From assembly GCA_031430435.1 (NCBI GenBank), contig JANPBM010000118.1, forward strand, positions 1-64,000: 64,000 nt of DNA, given 5' to 3'. How positions within the stretch are numbered: position 1 is the first letter of the stretch; every line of letters begins with the position of its first letter. The DNA is from JANNVK01 sp031430435 (lineage in GTDB: Bacteria > Acidobacteriota > Blastocatellia > Pyrinomonadales > Pyrinomonadaceae). The notes below the pieces were generated by a model, which was not told where the DNA came from, ran no database searches, and worked only from the letters and a program-made list of their open reading frames with translations. Positions 33,874-41,282 of the stretch are shown in pieces. The position numbers were made by a program, and so were the translations under genes.

Positions 33874-34764
33874 TTAAGTTTTTGCAACTTGCAACAGTTG
33901 AACAAATTTTTTCGCGGCAATAGTCAGAGTTTTATCGCTCCGATAGATAACGCCGACGGGGCGAATCCATTCTTTTTCGGCAAGATGAATTGCCGCCAAC
34001 TGTTTGTTGCGTTCTTCGTCGATGACCGATGAATGCGGGACAATCGCCAGCCCGAAACCGACTTCGACCGCGCGTTTTATCGTTTCGATATTGTCGAATT
34101 CCGCGACTTTTTTAACCGTTACGCCGTAAGATTTCAAAATCTTGTCGGTTGCCTTGCGCGTCGGAATATCGCGCTCAAACAACACAAAATCAAGATTGTC
34201 GAGTTCTTTGCAACGAATTTCTTTGCGTTTGGCAAATTCGTGAGTCGGCGGACAAATAACTACCAATTTATCACTCCGCATAGCGACAATTTCCAATCCG
34301 CGACGCGGTTCGGGAAACGCGACCACGCCGAGTTCGACCGCGCCAACCAACACATCGCGGACAACTCTGGTCGTCCGTGAATACTCCAAATCAATTTTTG
34401 CCGCAGGAAATTTCGACATAAATTCACGCACCTTCGGCGGCAATTCGTGCAACCCGACACTGTAAACCGTGGCAACTTTGACCGTTCCGCTGATTGTTCC
34501 GACCATTCCGCGCATACTTTCGTGCAGTTGATCGTAACTTTCCAACACAGTTTTGCACTCACGATAAAAAACTTCGCCCGCCGCCGTCATTCTGATTTCG
34601 CGCCGACCGCGCACACGCTCCAGCAAACGGCGTTGAAATTTTTCTTCCAACGTGCGAATCTGTTGACTGACAGCAGATTGCGTGACGAAATTTCGTTCGG
34701 CGGCGAGCGAAAAACTTTGTGTTTCAACTAAATCGCAATAAACTTTTAATGTTTCGATGTGCAT
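33874..34764 (-). CDS. LysR-type transcriptional regulator
   Basis: A 296-aa protein. The N-terminal winged helix-turn-helix (MHIETLKVYCDLVETQSFSL, then AAERNFVTQSAVSQQIRTLE) matches the LysR family. The C-terminal substrate-binding domain has the split periplasmic-binding fold (TVKVATVYSVGLHELPPKVR ... GLAIVPHSSVI). It is divergent from sdhC with 159 bases between the starts, so it may regulate the succinate dehydrogenase operon and itself. It resembles the CysB/CbbR-like group in size; the inducer is unknown. Confidence 0.92.
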   Translation of the reverse strand: MHIETLKVYCDLVETQSFSLAAERNFVTQSAVSQQIRTLEEKFQRRLLERVRGRREIRMTAAGEVFYRECKTVLESYDQLHESMRGMVGTISGTVKVATVYSVGLHELPPKVREFMSKFPAAKIDLEYSRTTRVVRDVLVGAVELGVVAFPEPRRGLEIVAMRSDKLVVICPPTHEFAKRKEIRCKELDNLDFVLFERDIPTRKATDKILKSYGVTVKKVAEFDNIETIKRAVEVGFGLAIVPHSSVIDEERNKQLAAIHLAEKEWIRPVGVIYRSDKTLTIAAKKFVQLLQVAKT

Positions 34765-34824
34765 AACTTGTATTATAAGTATTTCTACATAATTTACGCA
34801 AGAGATTTCATTTCATCTTATTAA

Positions 34825-34851
34825 ATCTTATTAAAATAGTTTTGATAAGAT
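34825..34851. promoter_or_regulatory. Candidate operator between LysR and sdhC
   Basis: ATCTTATTAAAA-TAG-TTTTGATAAGAT is a near-perfect 27-base inverted repeat. An extra half-site CATCTTATTAAAT precedes it at 34814-34826, and a TATACA hexamer follows at 34854-34859. The position between divergent LysR and sdhC genes fits LysR-type binding. The promoter hexamer is only a guess. Confidence 0.45.
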
Positions 34852-34923
34852 GATATACAGTTGCCGAAATGCGAGTTTAGATTTAGAATTTTATTCGCAA
34901 ATCAAAATTTAAGAATAAAGTTT

Positions 34924-35649
34924 ATGGCTATCAAAATAAGCAATAGTTTTTTGCTCAGAAAGTTACATCAGTTGACGGGAATTGTGCCGCTCGGACTGTT
35001 TTTCGGCGTACACATGTTGACCAACGCCAAGTCAATGTACGGCGACAAAGTTTTTAATTCGGCAGTCGAAGACATTCATCATCTCCCGTTTTTACTTTTA
35101 ATCGAAATTTTCGGCATCTTTCTGCCGTTGTTATATCATTCGGTTTACGGAATAATAATTTCGGCAGAAGCGAAAAATAACGTCGGCAATTACAATTACG
35201 GCAGAAATTGGCTCTATCTTTTTCAAAGGGTTACAGGCGTGCTTTTGTTCCTTTTCCTATTGTTTCACCTTTTGCATTTCCGTTGGGGATTTTTCGGCAC
35301 ATTCGGCTTAACAAACGTTGCCGTTGCCGGAAACGCCGACAAAGCATTTGCGATTGTCGCCACGGATTTCAGACAAATTTGGGTGCTTGTTTTCTACATT
35401 TTGGGGATTGCGACAACGGCTTGGCATTTGGCTTACGGATTGTTTTTATTCGCGGTTGATTGGGGAATTGTGATCGGCGAAAAAGCACAAAGTTATTTAT
35501 TGAAAGGCGTGGCGGCAGTCGGAATCGGATTATTTGCGGTCGGCACAAACGCGGCATTTTCATTTGTTCGTCCGTGCGGATTGATGCCGCAGTTTATGTG
35601 CGAACAGCCGAAAACTTCGGCGAAGTCGGTTGAGACAAAATCTTTCTAA
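34924..35649 (+). CDS. sdhC: Succinate dehydrogenase cytochrome b subunit
   Basis: A 241-aa membrane anchor from the ATG at 34924 (MAIKISNSFLLRKLHQLTGI). The track-length frame from 34861 adds an unsupported leader. It has five hydrophobic helices with His residues in KLHQLTG, VHMLTNA, LLYHSVYG, LLFHLLHF and TTAWHLAYG, suited to heme b ligation, as in the five-helix Bacillus/Wolinella-type SdhC/FrdC. It transfers electrons from SdhB to quinone. It is first gene of the sdhC-sdhA-Uma2-Uma2-sdhB operon. Confidence 0.9.
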   Translation: MAIKISNSFLLRKLHQLTGIVPLGLFFGVHMLTNAKSMYGDKVFNSAVEDIHHLPFLLLIEIFGIFLPLLYHSVYGIIISAEAKNNVGNYNYGRNWLYLFQRVTGVLLFLFLLFHLLHFRWGFFGTFGLTNVAVAGNADKAFAIVATDFRQIWVLVFYILGIATTAWHLAYGLFLFAVDWGIVIGEKAQSYLLKGVAAVGIGLFAVGTNAAFSFVRPCGLMPQFMCEQPKTSAKSVETKSF

Positions 35650-35661
35650 TTTTCTAAAAAT

Positions 35662-37440
35662 ATGGGTATCAAAATAGCGATTGTTGGCGGTGGTTTGGCA
35701 GGTTTGGCGGCGGCGATGAAGATTGCCGAAGCGGGACACGAAGTTGATTTATTTTCGGTTGTGCCGGTTAAAAGGTCGCATTCCGTTTGCGCGCAAGGCG
35801 GCATCAACGGTGCGGTCAATACAAAAGGCGAAGGCGATTCAACGCACGAACATTTCGATGATACGGTTTACGGCGGAGACTTTTTGGCGAATCAGCCGCC
35901 CGTGCAAAGAATGTGCGATATGGCACCGCAAATCATTTATTTGTTCGACAGAATGGGCGTTCCGTTCTCTCGAACAAAAGAAGGTTTGCTCGATTTCAGA
36001 CGTTTCGGCGGAACTCGCCATCACCGCACGGCGTTCGCCGGAGCATCAACCGGACAACAACTTTTATATGCGTTAGACGAACAAGTTCGACGCTTCGAAG
36101 CAGACAAAAAAGTTACCAAATACGAAGGTTGGGAAATGATGTCGCTGGTGATGGACGATCATCAAGTTTGTCGCGGATTAGTGGCGATGAATCTGCAAAC
36201 ATTAGAGTTAAAAGTATTTGACGCGGATGCCGTGATTATGGCAACCGGCGGTCCGGGACTTGTTTTCGGCAAATCAACCAATTCGCAAACCTGCACGGGA
36301 AGTGCGGCGGCGGCGGCGTATGTGCAGGGCGCGAAATACGCGAACGGCGAATTTATCCAAGTTCACCCGACTTCGATTCCCGGCGAAGACAAACTTCGCT
36401 TGATGAGCGAATCTGCCCGAGGTGAAGGCGGACGAGTTTGGGTACCGAAAAATCAAGGCGATAAACGTTCGCCGAAAGATATTCCGACTGAAGAACGTTG
36501 GTATTTCCTCGAAGAAAAATATCCGGCTTACGGCAACTTGGTTCCGCGTGATATTGCGACGCGAGAAATTTTTCAAGTCTGCATCGAAGGCAACGGCGTT
36601 GGCGGAGAAAATCAAGTTTATCTCGATTTAACGCATATTCCGGCGGAAACCTTGACGCGAAAACTCGGCGCGATTTTGGAAATTTACGAAATGTTTGTCG
36701 GCGACGATCCGAGATATGTGCCGATGCGGATTTTTCCAGGCGTTCATTACTCGATGGGCGGACTTTGGGTAGATTTTGAGCAACGCACGAATGTTCCCGG
36801 ACTTTTTGCCGCCGGCGAATGCGATTATTCGATTCACGGTGCCAACAGATTAGGTGCAAACTCTTTGTTATCTTGTGTTTACGGCGGATTCACGGCGGCT
36901 CCGAGCGCGATAAACTTTGTCAAAGGTTTGGAACGAACATCAAGCGGAATGAACGGAATTCACGCCGCCGAACTAAAAAAACAACAAGAAATCAACGACC
37001 AAATTATCAACCGCACAGGCACGGAAAATCAATATAAACTGCACGAAGAAATGGGCAAAATTATGACGGAAAACGTTACGGTTGTCCGTTATAACGATAA
37101 GCTCAAAGCAACCGACGAAAAATTGGTCGAACTGCAAGATCGTTTGAAAAACACTTCGATAAACGATTCGAATTTGTGGGCGACACAAGCCGTTCCGCAC
37201 GCCCGACAGTTGAAAAATATGTTGGAATTGGCGAGAGTAATCACGCTTGGTGCATTGAACCGCGACGAATCTCGCGGCGCTCATTACAAGCCTGAGTTTC
37301 CGGATCGCGACGACGATAAATTCTTGAAAACAACGATTGCGGAATACTCGTCGGAAGCACCGATTTTGAGTTACGAAGCGGTTGACCACGGACTGATCGA
37401 ACCGCGAAAACGCGATTACAGCAAAGCAAAAGCGGCGTAA
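35662..37440 (+). CDS. sdhA: Succinate dehydrogenase flavoprotein subunit
   Basis: A 592-aa flavoprotein that oxidises succinate to fumarate. N-terminal FAD loop GGGLAGLAAAMKIAEAG; covalent-FAD His in RSHSVCAQGGINGA; substrate-site motifs GGTRHHRTAFAGASTGQQL, QVHPTSIPG and FPGVHYSMGGLWVD; C-terminal domain with ESRGAHYKPEFPDRDDD. Length and motifs are typical of the SdhA of B. subtilis-type complexes. The sdhB gene does not follow directly; two Uma2-family genes intervene. Confidence 0.96.
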   Translation: MGIKIAIVGGGLAGLAAAMKIAEAGHEVDLFSVVPVKRSHSVCAQGGINGAVNTKGEGDSTHEHFDDTVYGGDFLANQPPVQRMCDMAPQIIYLFDRMGVPFSRTKEGLLDFRRFGGTRHHRTAFAGASTGQQLLYALDEQVRRFEADKKVTKYEGWEMMSLVMDDHQVCRGLVAMNLQTLELKVFDADAVIMATGGPGLVFGKSTNSQTCTGSAAAAAYVQGAKYANGEFIQVHPTSIPGEDKLRLMSESARGEGGRVWVPKNQGDKRSPKDIPTEERWYFLEEKYPAYGNLVPRDIATREIFQVCIEGNGVGGENQVYLDLTHIPAETLTRKLGAILEIYEMFVGDDPRYVPMRIFPGVHYSMGGLWVDFEQRTNVPGLFAAGECDYSIHGANRLGANSLLSCVYGGFTAAPSAINFVKGLERTSSGMNGIHAAELKKQQEINDQIINRTGTENQYKLHEEMGKIMTENVTVVRYNDKLKATDEKLVELQDRLKNTSINDSNLWATQAVPHARQLKNMLELARVITLGALNRDESRGAHYKPEFPDRDDDKFLKTTIAEYSSEAPILSYEAVDHGLIEPRKRDYSKAKAA

Positions 37441-37444
37441 AGTT

Positions 37445-38020
37445 ATGGCTTTGAAGGCTAAAAAGAAACGATACCACACGCCCGCAAAATACTTGGCATT
37501 AGAAGAAAAAGCTGAGTTTCGGAGTGAATTTGACAATGGTGAAATTGTCGCAATGGCTGGCAGTTCGTTGAATCATGCTCGAATTGCGAGAAATATTGAC
37601 CGTGCTTTCGGTCGGCGGCTAAAAGCCGAATGGGAATCTTTTACGGCAGATGTGAAAGTCTGGGTTCAAAGCTATCAAAAATTTTATTATCCCGACGTTT
37701 TAGTGATCTGCGGCAAACCGAAATTTTACGAAAAACGTAATGATACGATTGAAAATCCGAAATTATTGGTTGAAGTTTTATCAAAAAGTACCGAAGCAAA
37801 AGATCGCGGAGAAAAATTCTTTGCATATCAAAAATTAGAATCGGTTGAAGAATACATTTTAGTTTCGCAAGATAAATATTTGGTTGAAAAGTTTACCAAG
37901 CAAAATGACGGCAGTTGGAAGTATTTGGCAACAATAGGAATTGAAAGCGAAGTTAATTTTGAATCGGTTGAAGAAACGCTGAAGTTAAACGAAATATATG
38001 ATTTAGTCGAGTTTGAATAA
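37445..38020 (+). CDS. Uma2 family (DUF820) putative restriction-like endonuclease, copy 1
   Basis: A 191-aa protein (MALKAKKKRYHTPAKYLALE). Uma2 proteins have a PD-(D/E)xK nuclease fold. Here the acidic residues appear in KAEFRSEFDNGEIV, FYYPDVLVICG and LLVEVLSKSTEAKDRGEK. The function of the family is unresolved; members are numerous in cyanobacteria and in large mobile-rich genomes. It starts 4 bases after the sdhA stop and ends in a one-base overlap with copy 2 (TAATG), so it is co-transcribed with the sdh genes. About half of its residues match copy 2, indicating tandem duplication. Confidence 0.88.
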   Translation: MALKAKKKRYHTPAKYLALEEKAEFRSEFDNGEIVAMAGSSLNHARIARNIDRAFGRRLKAEWESFTADVKVWVQSYQKFYYPDVLVICGKPKFYEKRNDTIENPKLLVEVLSKSTEAKDRGEKFFAYQKLESVEEYILVSQDKYLVEKFTKQNDGSWKYLATIGIESEVNFESVEETLKLNEIYDLVEFE

Positions 38021-38601
38021 TGGCACTAAGAGCAACAAAACAAAAGCGTTACACTCCCGGCGAATATTTAGCTTTGGAAGAAAAAGCTGAGTTTCGGAGT
38101 GAGTTTGTTGACGGTTATATCTTTGAAATGTCGGGCGGAACAGAGAATCATAATACGATTACACTCAATATTGCTTCAGATTTACGGGCAAAATTACGCG
38201 GAAAATGCAAGACCTTTGCCATTGATGTCAAAGTTTGGATAGCTGCTTGGAACACTTTTGTTTATCCGGATGTCTTTTTAATTTGCAGTGAATCGCTTTA
38301 TTTTGAAAATCGAAAAGATATTTTGACGAATCCGGCTTTGGTTATTGAAGTATTGTCGGACGGAACTCGAAGATACGATAAGCGGGAAAAGTTTTTAGGT
38401 TATCAAACGCTTGATTCTTTAAAGGAATACATATTAGTTGACCAAAACACATATTTGGTTGAGCAATTTGTAAAAGAATCGACCGGAGTTTGGAAGTATT
38501 TTGTAACTATTGGGGCAGAAAGCGAAATAGTTTTGAGAACGCTGAATGAAACAATGAAATTAAGCGAAATATACGATTTAGTCGAGTTTGAAAACAATTA
38601 A
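38020..38601 (+). CDS. Uma2 family (DUF820) putative restriction-like endonuclease, copy 2
   Basis: A 193-aa protein (MALRATKQKRYTPGEYLALE) closely related to the preceding gene, sharing EYLALEEKAEFRSEF-type sequence, the YPDVFLIC motif, ALVIEVLSDGTRRYDKREKF, and the ending EIYDLVEFE. Its stop lies 3 bases before the sdhB start, so the pair splits sdhA from sdhB without breaking the operon. The PD-(D/E)xK acidic residues are retained, so both copies could be active nucleases; the substrate is unknown. Confidence 0.88.
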   Translation: MALRATKQKRYTPGEYLALEEKAEFRSEFVDGYIFEMSGGTENHNTITLNIASDLRAKLRGKCKTFAIDVKVWIAAWNTFVYPDVFLICSESLYFENRKDILTNPALVIEVLSDGTRRYDKREKFLGYQTLDSLKEYILVDQNTYLVEQFVKESTGVWKYFVTIGAESEIVLRTLNETMKLSEIYDLVEFENN

Positions 38602-38604
38602 ATT

Positions 38605-39405
38605 ATGAGTACAAACGGTCATGTTGAGAAAAAAAGATTAACGAATCCGCCGCAGACGATTGAAATTCGGATGAAACGGCGTGAAAAAGTCGGTGCGGAG
38701 CAATATTCCGAAACGTTTGAAATTCCGTATCGCCGAAATTTGAACGTGATCTCGGTTTTAATGGATATTCGCAAAAGTCCGGTAACAAAAGACGGCAAAG
38801 ATACCACGCCGCCGGTTTGGGATATGAGTTGTTTGGAACAAGTTTGCGGGACTTGCACGATGGTTATTAACGGCAAAGTTCGCCAATCTTGCTCGGCGTT
38901 GGTGGACGATTTGTTGCTGTTGACGGGAAATAACGTGATTACGTTGGAGCCGATGACGAAATTCCCGAATGTCAGAGATTTACGAGTCGATCGTTCGCCG
39001 ATGTTCAATCATTTGAAACAAGTTCACGCGTGGGTTGAGCTTGACGGAACGCACGATCTTGGTCCCGCCGAAAAAATGTCGAACGAAAAAGCTCAGGAAC
39101 GATATGCGTTAAGTCGTTGTATGACTTGCGGTTGCTGTCTCGAAGCGTGTCCGCAATACGACGGCGACAATTACATCGGACCGCAAGCAATCGGACAAGC
39201 AAGGCTTTTTAATATGCACCCGACGGGCAAAATTACGATGGACGAACGGCTTGAAGGTTTGATGGGCGACGACGGAATCGGCAACTGTGGCAACGCTCAA
39301 AACTGTGTCAAAGTTTGTCCGATGGGCGTTCCGCTGACCAAAGCGATTTACGAAACTAACCGCGATATTACGGTGAATGCGTTGTTTGGCTGGCTGAAAA
39401 AATAG
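38605..39405 (+). CDS. sdhB: Succinate dehydrogenase iron-sulfur subunit
   Basis: A 266-aa protein. The N-terminal plant-type [2Fe-2S] ligands are in DMSCLEQVCGTCTMVINGK and VRQSC. The C-terminal domain carries [4Fe-4S]/[3Fe-4S] ligands in RCMTCGCCLEACPQY and NCGNAQNCVKVCPMGVPLT. It passes electrons from SdhA to SdhC. It is the last gene of the operon and is followed by a strong terminator. Confidence 0.95.
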   Translation: MSTNGHVEKKRLTNPPQTIEIRMKRREKVGAEQYSETFEIPYRRNLNVISVLMDIRKSPVTKDGKDTTPPVWDMSCLEQVCGTCTMVINGKVRQSCSALVDDLLLLTGNNVITLEPMTKFPNVRDLRVDRSPMFNHLKQVHAWVELDGTHDLGPAEKMSNEKAQERYALSRCMTCGCCLEACPQYDGDNYIGPQAIGQARLFNMHPTGKITMDERLEGLMGDDGIGNCGNAQNCVKVCPMGVPLTKAIYETNRDITVNALFGWLKK

Positions 39406-39430
39406 AAGGTTTGAACTTGAATTTCTCTGA

Positions 39431-39462
39431 GGACGGAAGCGATAAACTTCCGTCCTTTTTTT
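39431..39462 (+). terminator. Rho-independent terminator of the sdh operon
   Basis: A perfect 9-bp stem GGACGGAAG / CTTCCGTCC with a 7-base loop, followed by TTTTTTTATTTT, 26 bases after the sdhB stop. Confidence 0.92.
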
Positions 39463-39648
39463 ATTTTCGGTTAAAATCTGCGGCAATAAATGAATTTTTA
39501 CACAAGCAAATTACTCACTTCAATTTTGAGAATACTAAAACTCGTGTTAGGCTGAATTGAAAATTTACTATCGGAAAACAAGTTTTGTAAAGCAGTTGCC
39601 AAGTACAATACTAATTTTAACTTCTTGCGGTCTTCCGCCCTGAGTGTT

Positions 39649-40371
39649 ATGTCCAAACAATGCCCAAATTGTAATCTCATTTACGAAGAAACTGAATTCT
39701 TCTGCCAGAATGACGGCTCAGTCTTAGTTTCACTAAATCAATCGGCAGAAACTGTCATCATAAAATCTCCACAGATGCGTTCGTCCGGTAATCCGCCAAC
39801 GATTAAACAACCAAATCTACATTTAATTTACGGAGTCATTTTGCTGCTTTCAGTAGTTGCGGTTGGCTTTGGCGTGGCATATTTCAGTAATCAAAAAAAG
39901 GAGCAACCGAAAGTTTCCGAGAAAATACAGAATAATGAAAAAGAAAACGCAACTGTTAAGGTTGACGATAAAGAACTTGAGACCAAGCCGAAGTTGACCG
40001 TTGAAGCTGTTAAGGACTTATTACAAAAATGGGAAACGGCTCAAGATAACCGGAGTTTTTCGGCGTATCAAGATTGTTACACATCGCCATTCAAAGGCAT
40101 CAAAACTACCAAAAAAGGCGATACCGTTTACGATTACAGCGGTTGGATGGCAGACCGCAGAAAAATGTTAAATACCGCCGTCGGGTTAGATATTGAAATT
40201 AAAAATCTCAGTATCACGTTGGCGGGTGATTCGGCGACCGCAACTTTTGACCAATACTATCGGTCGTTACGGTATAGCGATTGGGGTCCGAAAGAGATAA
40301 AAATAAAACAAACTTCGAGCGGTGCGAAGATTTTTTATGAAAACTTAAAGGCTTCTTATCCGGTGAAATAA
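39649..40371 (+). CDS. Zinc-ribbon / one-TM protein with NTF2-like C-terminal domain
   Basis: A 240-aa protein from the ATG at 39649. The N-terminal zinc-ribbon variant MSKQCPNCNLIYEETEFFCQ continues with NDG, so the fourth ligand is Asp or absent rather than Cys. A transmembrane helix at about 65-85 (LIYGVILLLSVVAVGFGVAY) and a charged linker follow. Residues about 125-240 resemble an NTF2/SnoaL-like fold (VKDLLQKWETAQDNRSFSAY ... DSATATFDQYYRSL). The ribbon faces the cytoplasm and the C-terminal domain the periplasm. First of four related proteins in this cluster. Confidence 0.82.
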   Translation: MSKQCPNCNLIYEETEFFCQNDGSVLVSLNQSAETVIIKSPQMRSSGNPPTIKQPNLHLIYGVILLLSVVAVGFGVAYFSNQKKEQPKVSEKIQNNEKENATVKVDDKELETKPKLTVEAVKDLLQKWETAQDNRSFSAYQDCYTSPFKGIKTTKKGDTVYDYSGWMADRRKMLNTAVGLDIEIKNLSITLAGDSATATFDQYYRSLRYSDWGPKEIKIKQTSSGAKIFYENLKASYPVK

Positions 40372-40385
40372 TTTGAGGTAATACT

Positions 40386-41156
40386 ATGAAACAATGCCCA
40401 ATATGTTTGCAAAACTATGACGATACAGAATATTTCTGTGCAAACGACGGTTCAACGCTGATGGTTGAAAACAACTTAAACTACATTCCGTTTAATAATT
40501 CCGAAGAAATACTAACGCAGGTTGTTTCCAGACCTTTTCAATCGCAAGCTGTTGTGCCGCCTAAAAGCGATTCGGCAAAATGGTTGTATTTGATAATCGG
40601 TGTTTTAGCCGCAAGTTTGCTTGGTATCTCGATTTATTTGCTGATGCCGAACAATAAAGCATCGAAAAGCGAAAAAGCGAACGAAACTCAGAAAAACTCG
40701 GAATCAGCCAATGAAAATATTTCAAATAATCCAAATACGGAGAGCGTTGAACAAACAACTTTAATGAACGTTGCTCCTTCGGTAAAGCCGGTTTCAAAAA
40801 AAGCTAACAAACCAAATATATCAACGAAGGTAAGTAACCCAACTGTTGCCGGAAATACACAATTTACAAGTGATGAAGAACCAATCAGACCAATGAATGG
40901 TAAACCTTCCGTTGACGGAAACTCACAATTTACAATTAGTGAAGAACCAATCGGACCGATGAGTTCTCCCCCTTCTGTTGATGGAAATTCAACATTTACA
41001 AATGTTCCTGCTAATACACAGGGAAGACCGATAAAAGGACCACCAAACGTAAAAGTGATTGGAAATGGTTCAACAAACGTAAAAGTTATGCCAACGAATG
41101 CTAAAACTGCCACCAAACCACCTGTAAAGGTAATCAGGATGCCTGCAAATTATTAA
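40386..41156 (+). CDS. Zinc-ribbon / one-TM protein with Asn/Pro-rich repeats
   Basis: A 256-aa protein with GAGGT before the start. The head MKQCPICLQNYDDTEYFCAN plus DG is the same degenerate ribbon as in the previous gene. A transmembrane helix at about 62-83 (WLYLIIGVLAASLLGISIYL) follows. The extracytoplasmic part is disordered and carries three repeats of about 24 residues built on VxGNxQFT-xEEPIxPM and PSVDGNS. No catalytic domain is seen. It is 14 bases after the preceding gene and likely co-expressed with it. It may be a cell-surface or peptidoglycan-contact sensor, which is inference. Confidence 0.78.
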   Translation: MKQCPICLQNYDDTEYFCANDGSTLMVENNLNYIPFNNSEEILTQVVSRPFQSQAVVPPKSDSAKWLYLIIGVLAASLLGISIYLLMPNNKASKSEKANETQKNSESANENISNNPNTESVEQTTLMNVAPSVKPVSKKANKPNISTKVSNPTVAGNTQFTSDEEPIRPMNGKPSVDGNSQFTISEEPIGPMSSPPSVDGNSTFTNVPANTQGRPIKGPPNVKVIGNGSTNVKVMPTNAKTATKPPVKVIRMPANY

Positions 41157-41282
41157 CGCAGTTAGGGCAAACCGACAACAATGCAGTTTATCCGTTCCAT
41201 TATAGATTTCCGGAAAAAGTTGATGAAATTACAAAAAGTGTGATGTTACAAGTTTTTAACAAAAAGAAATGAATTTATCACG

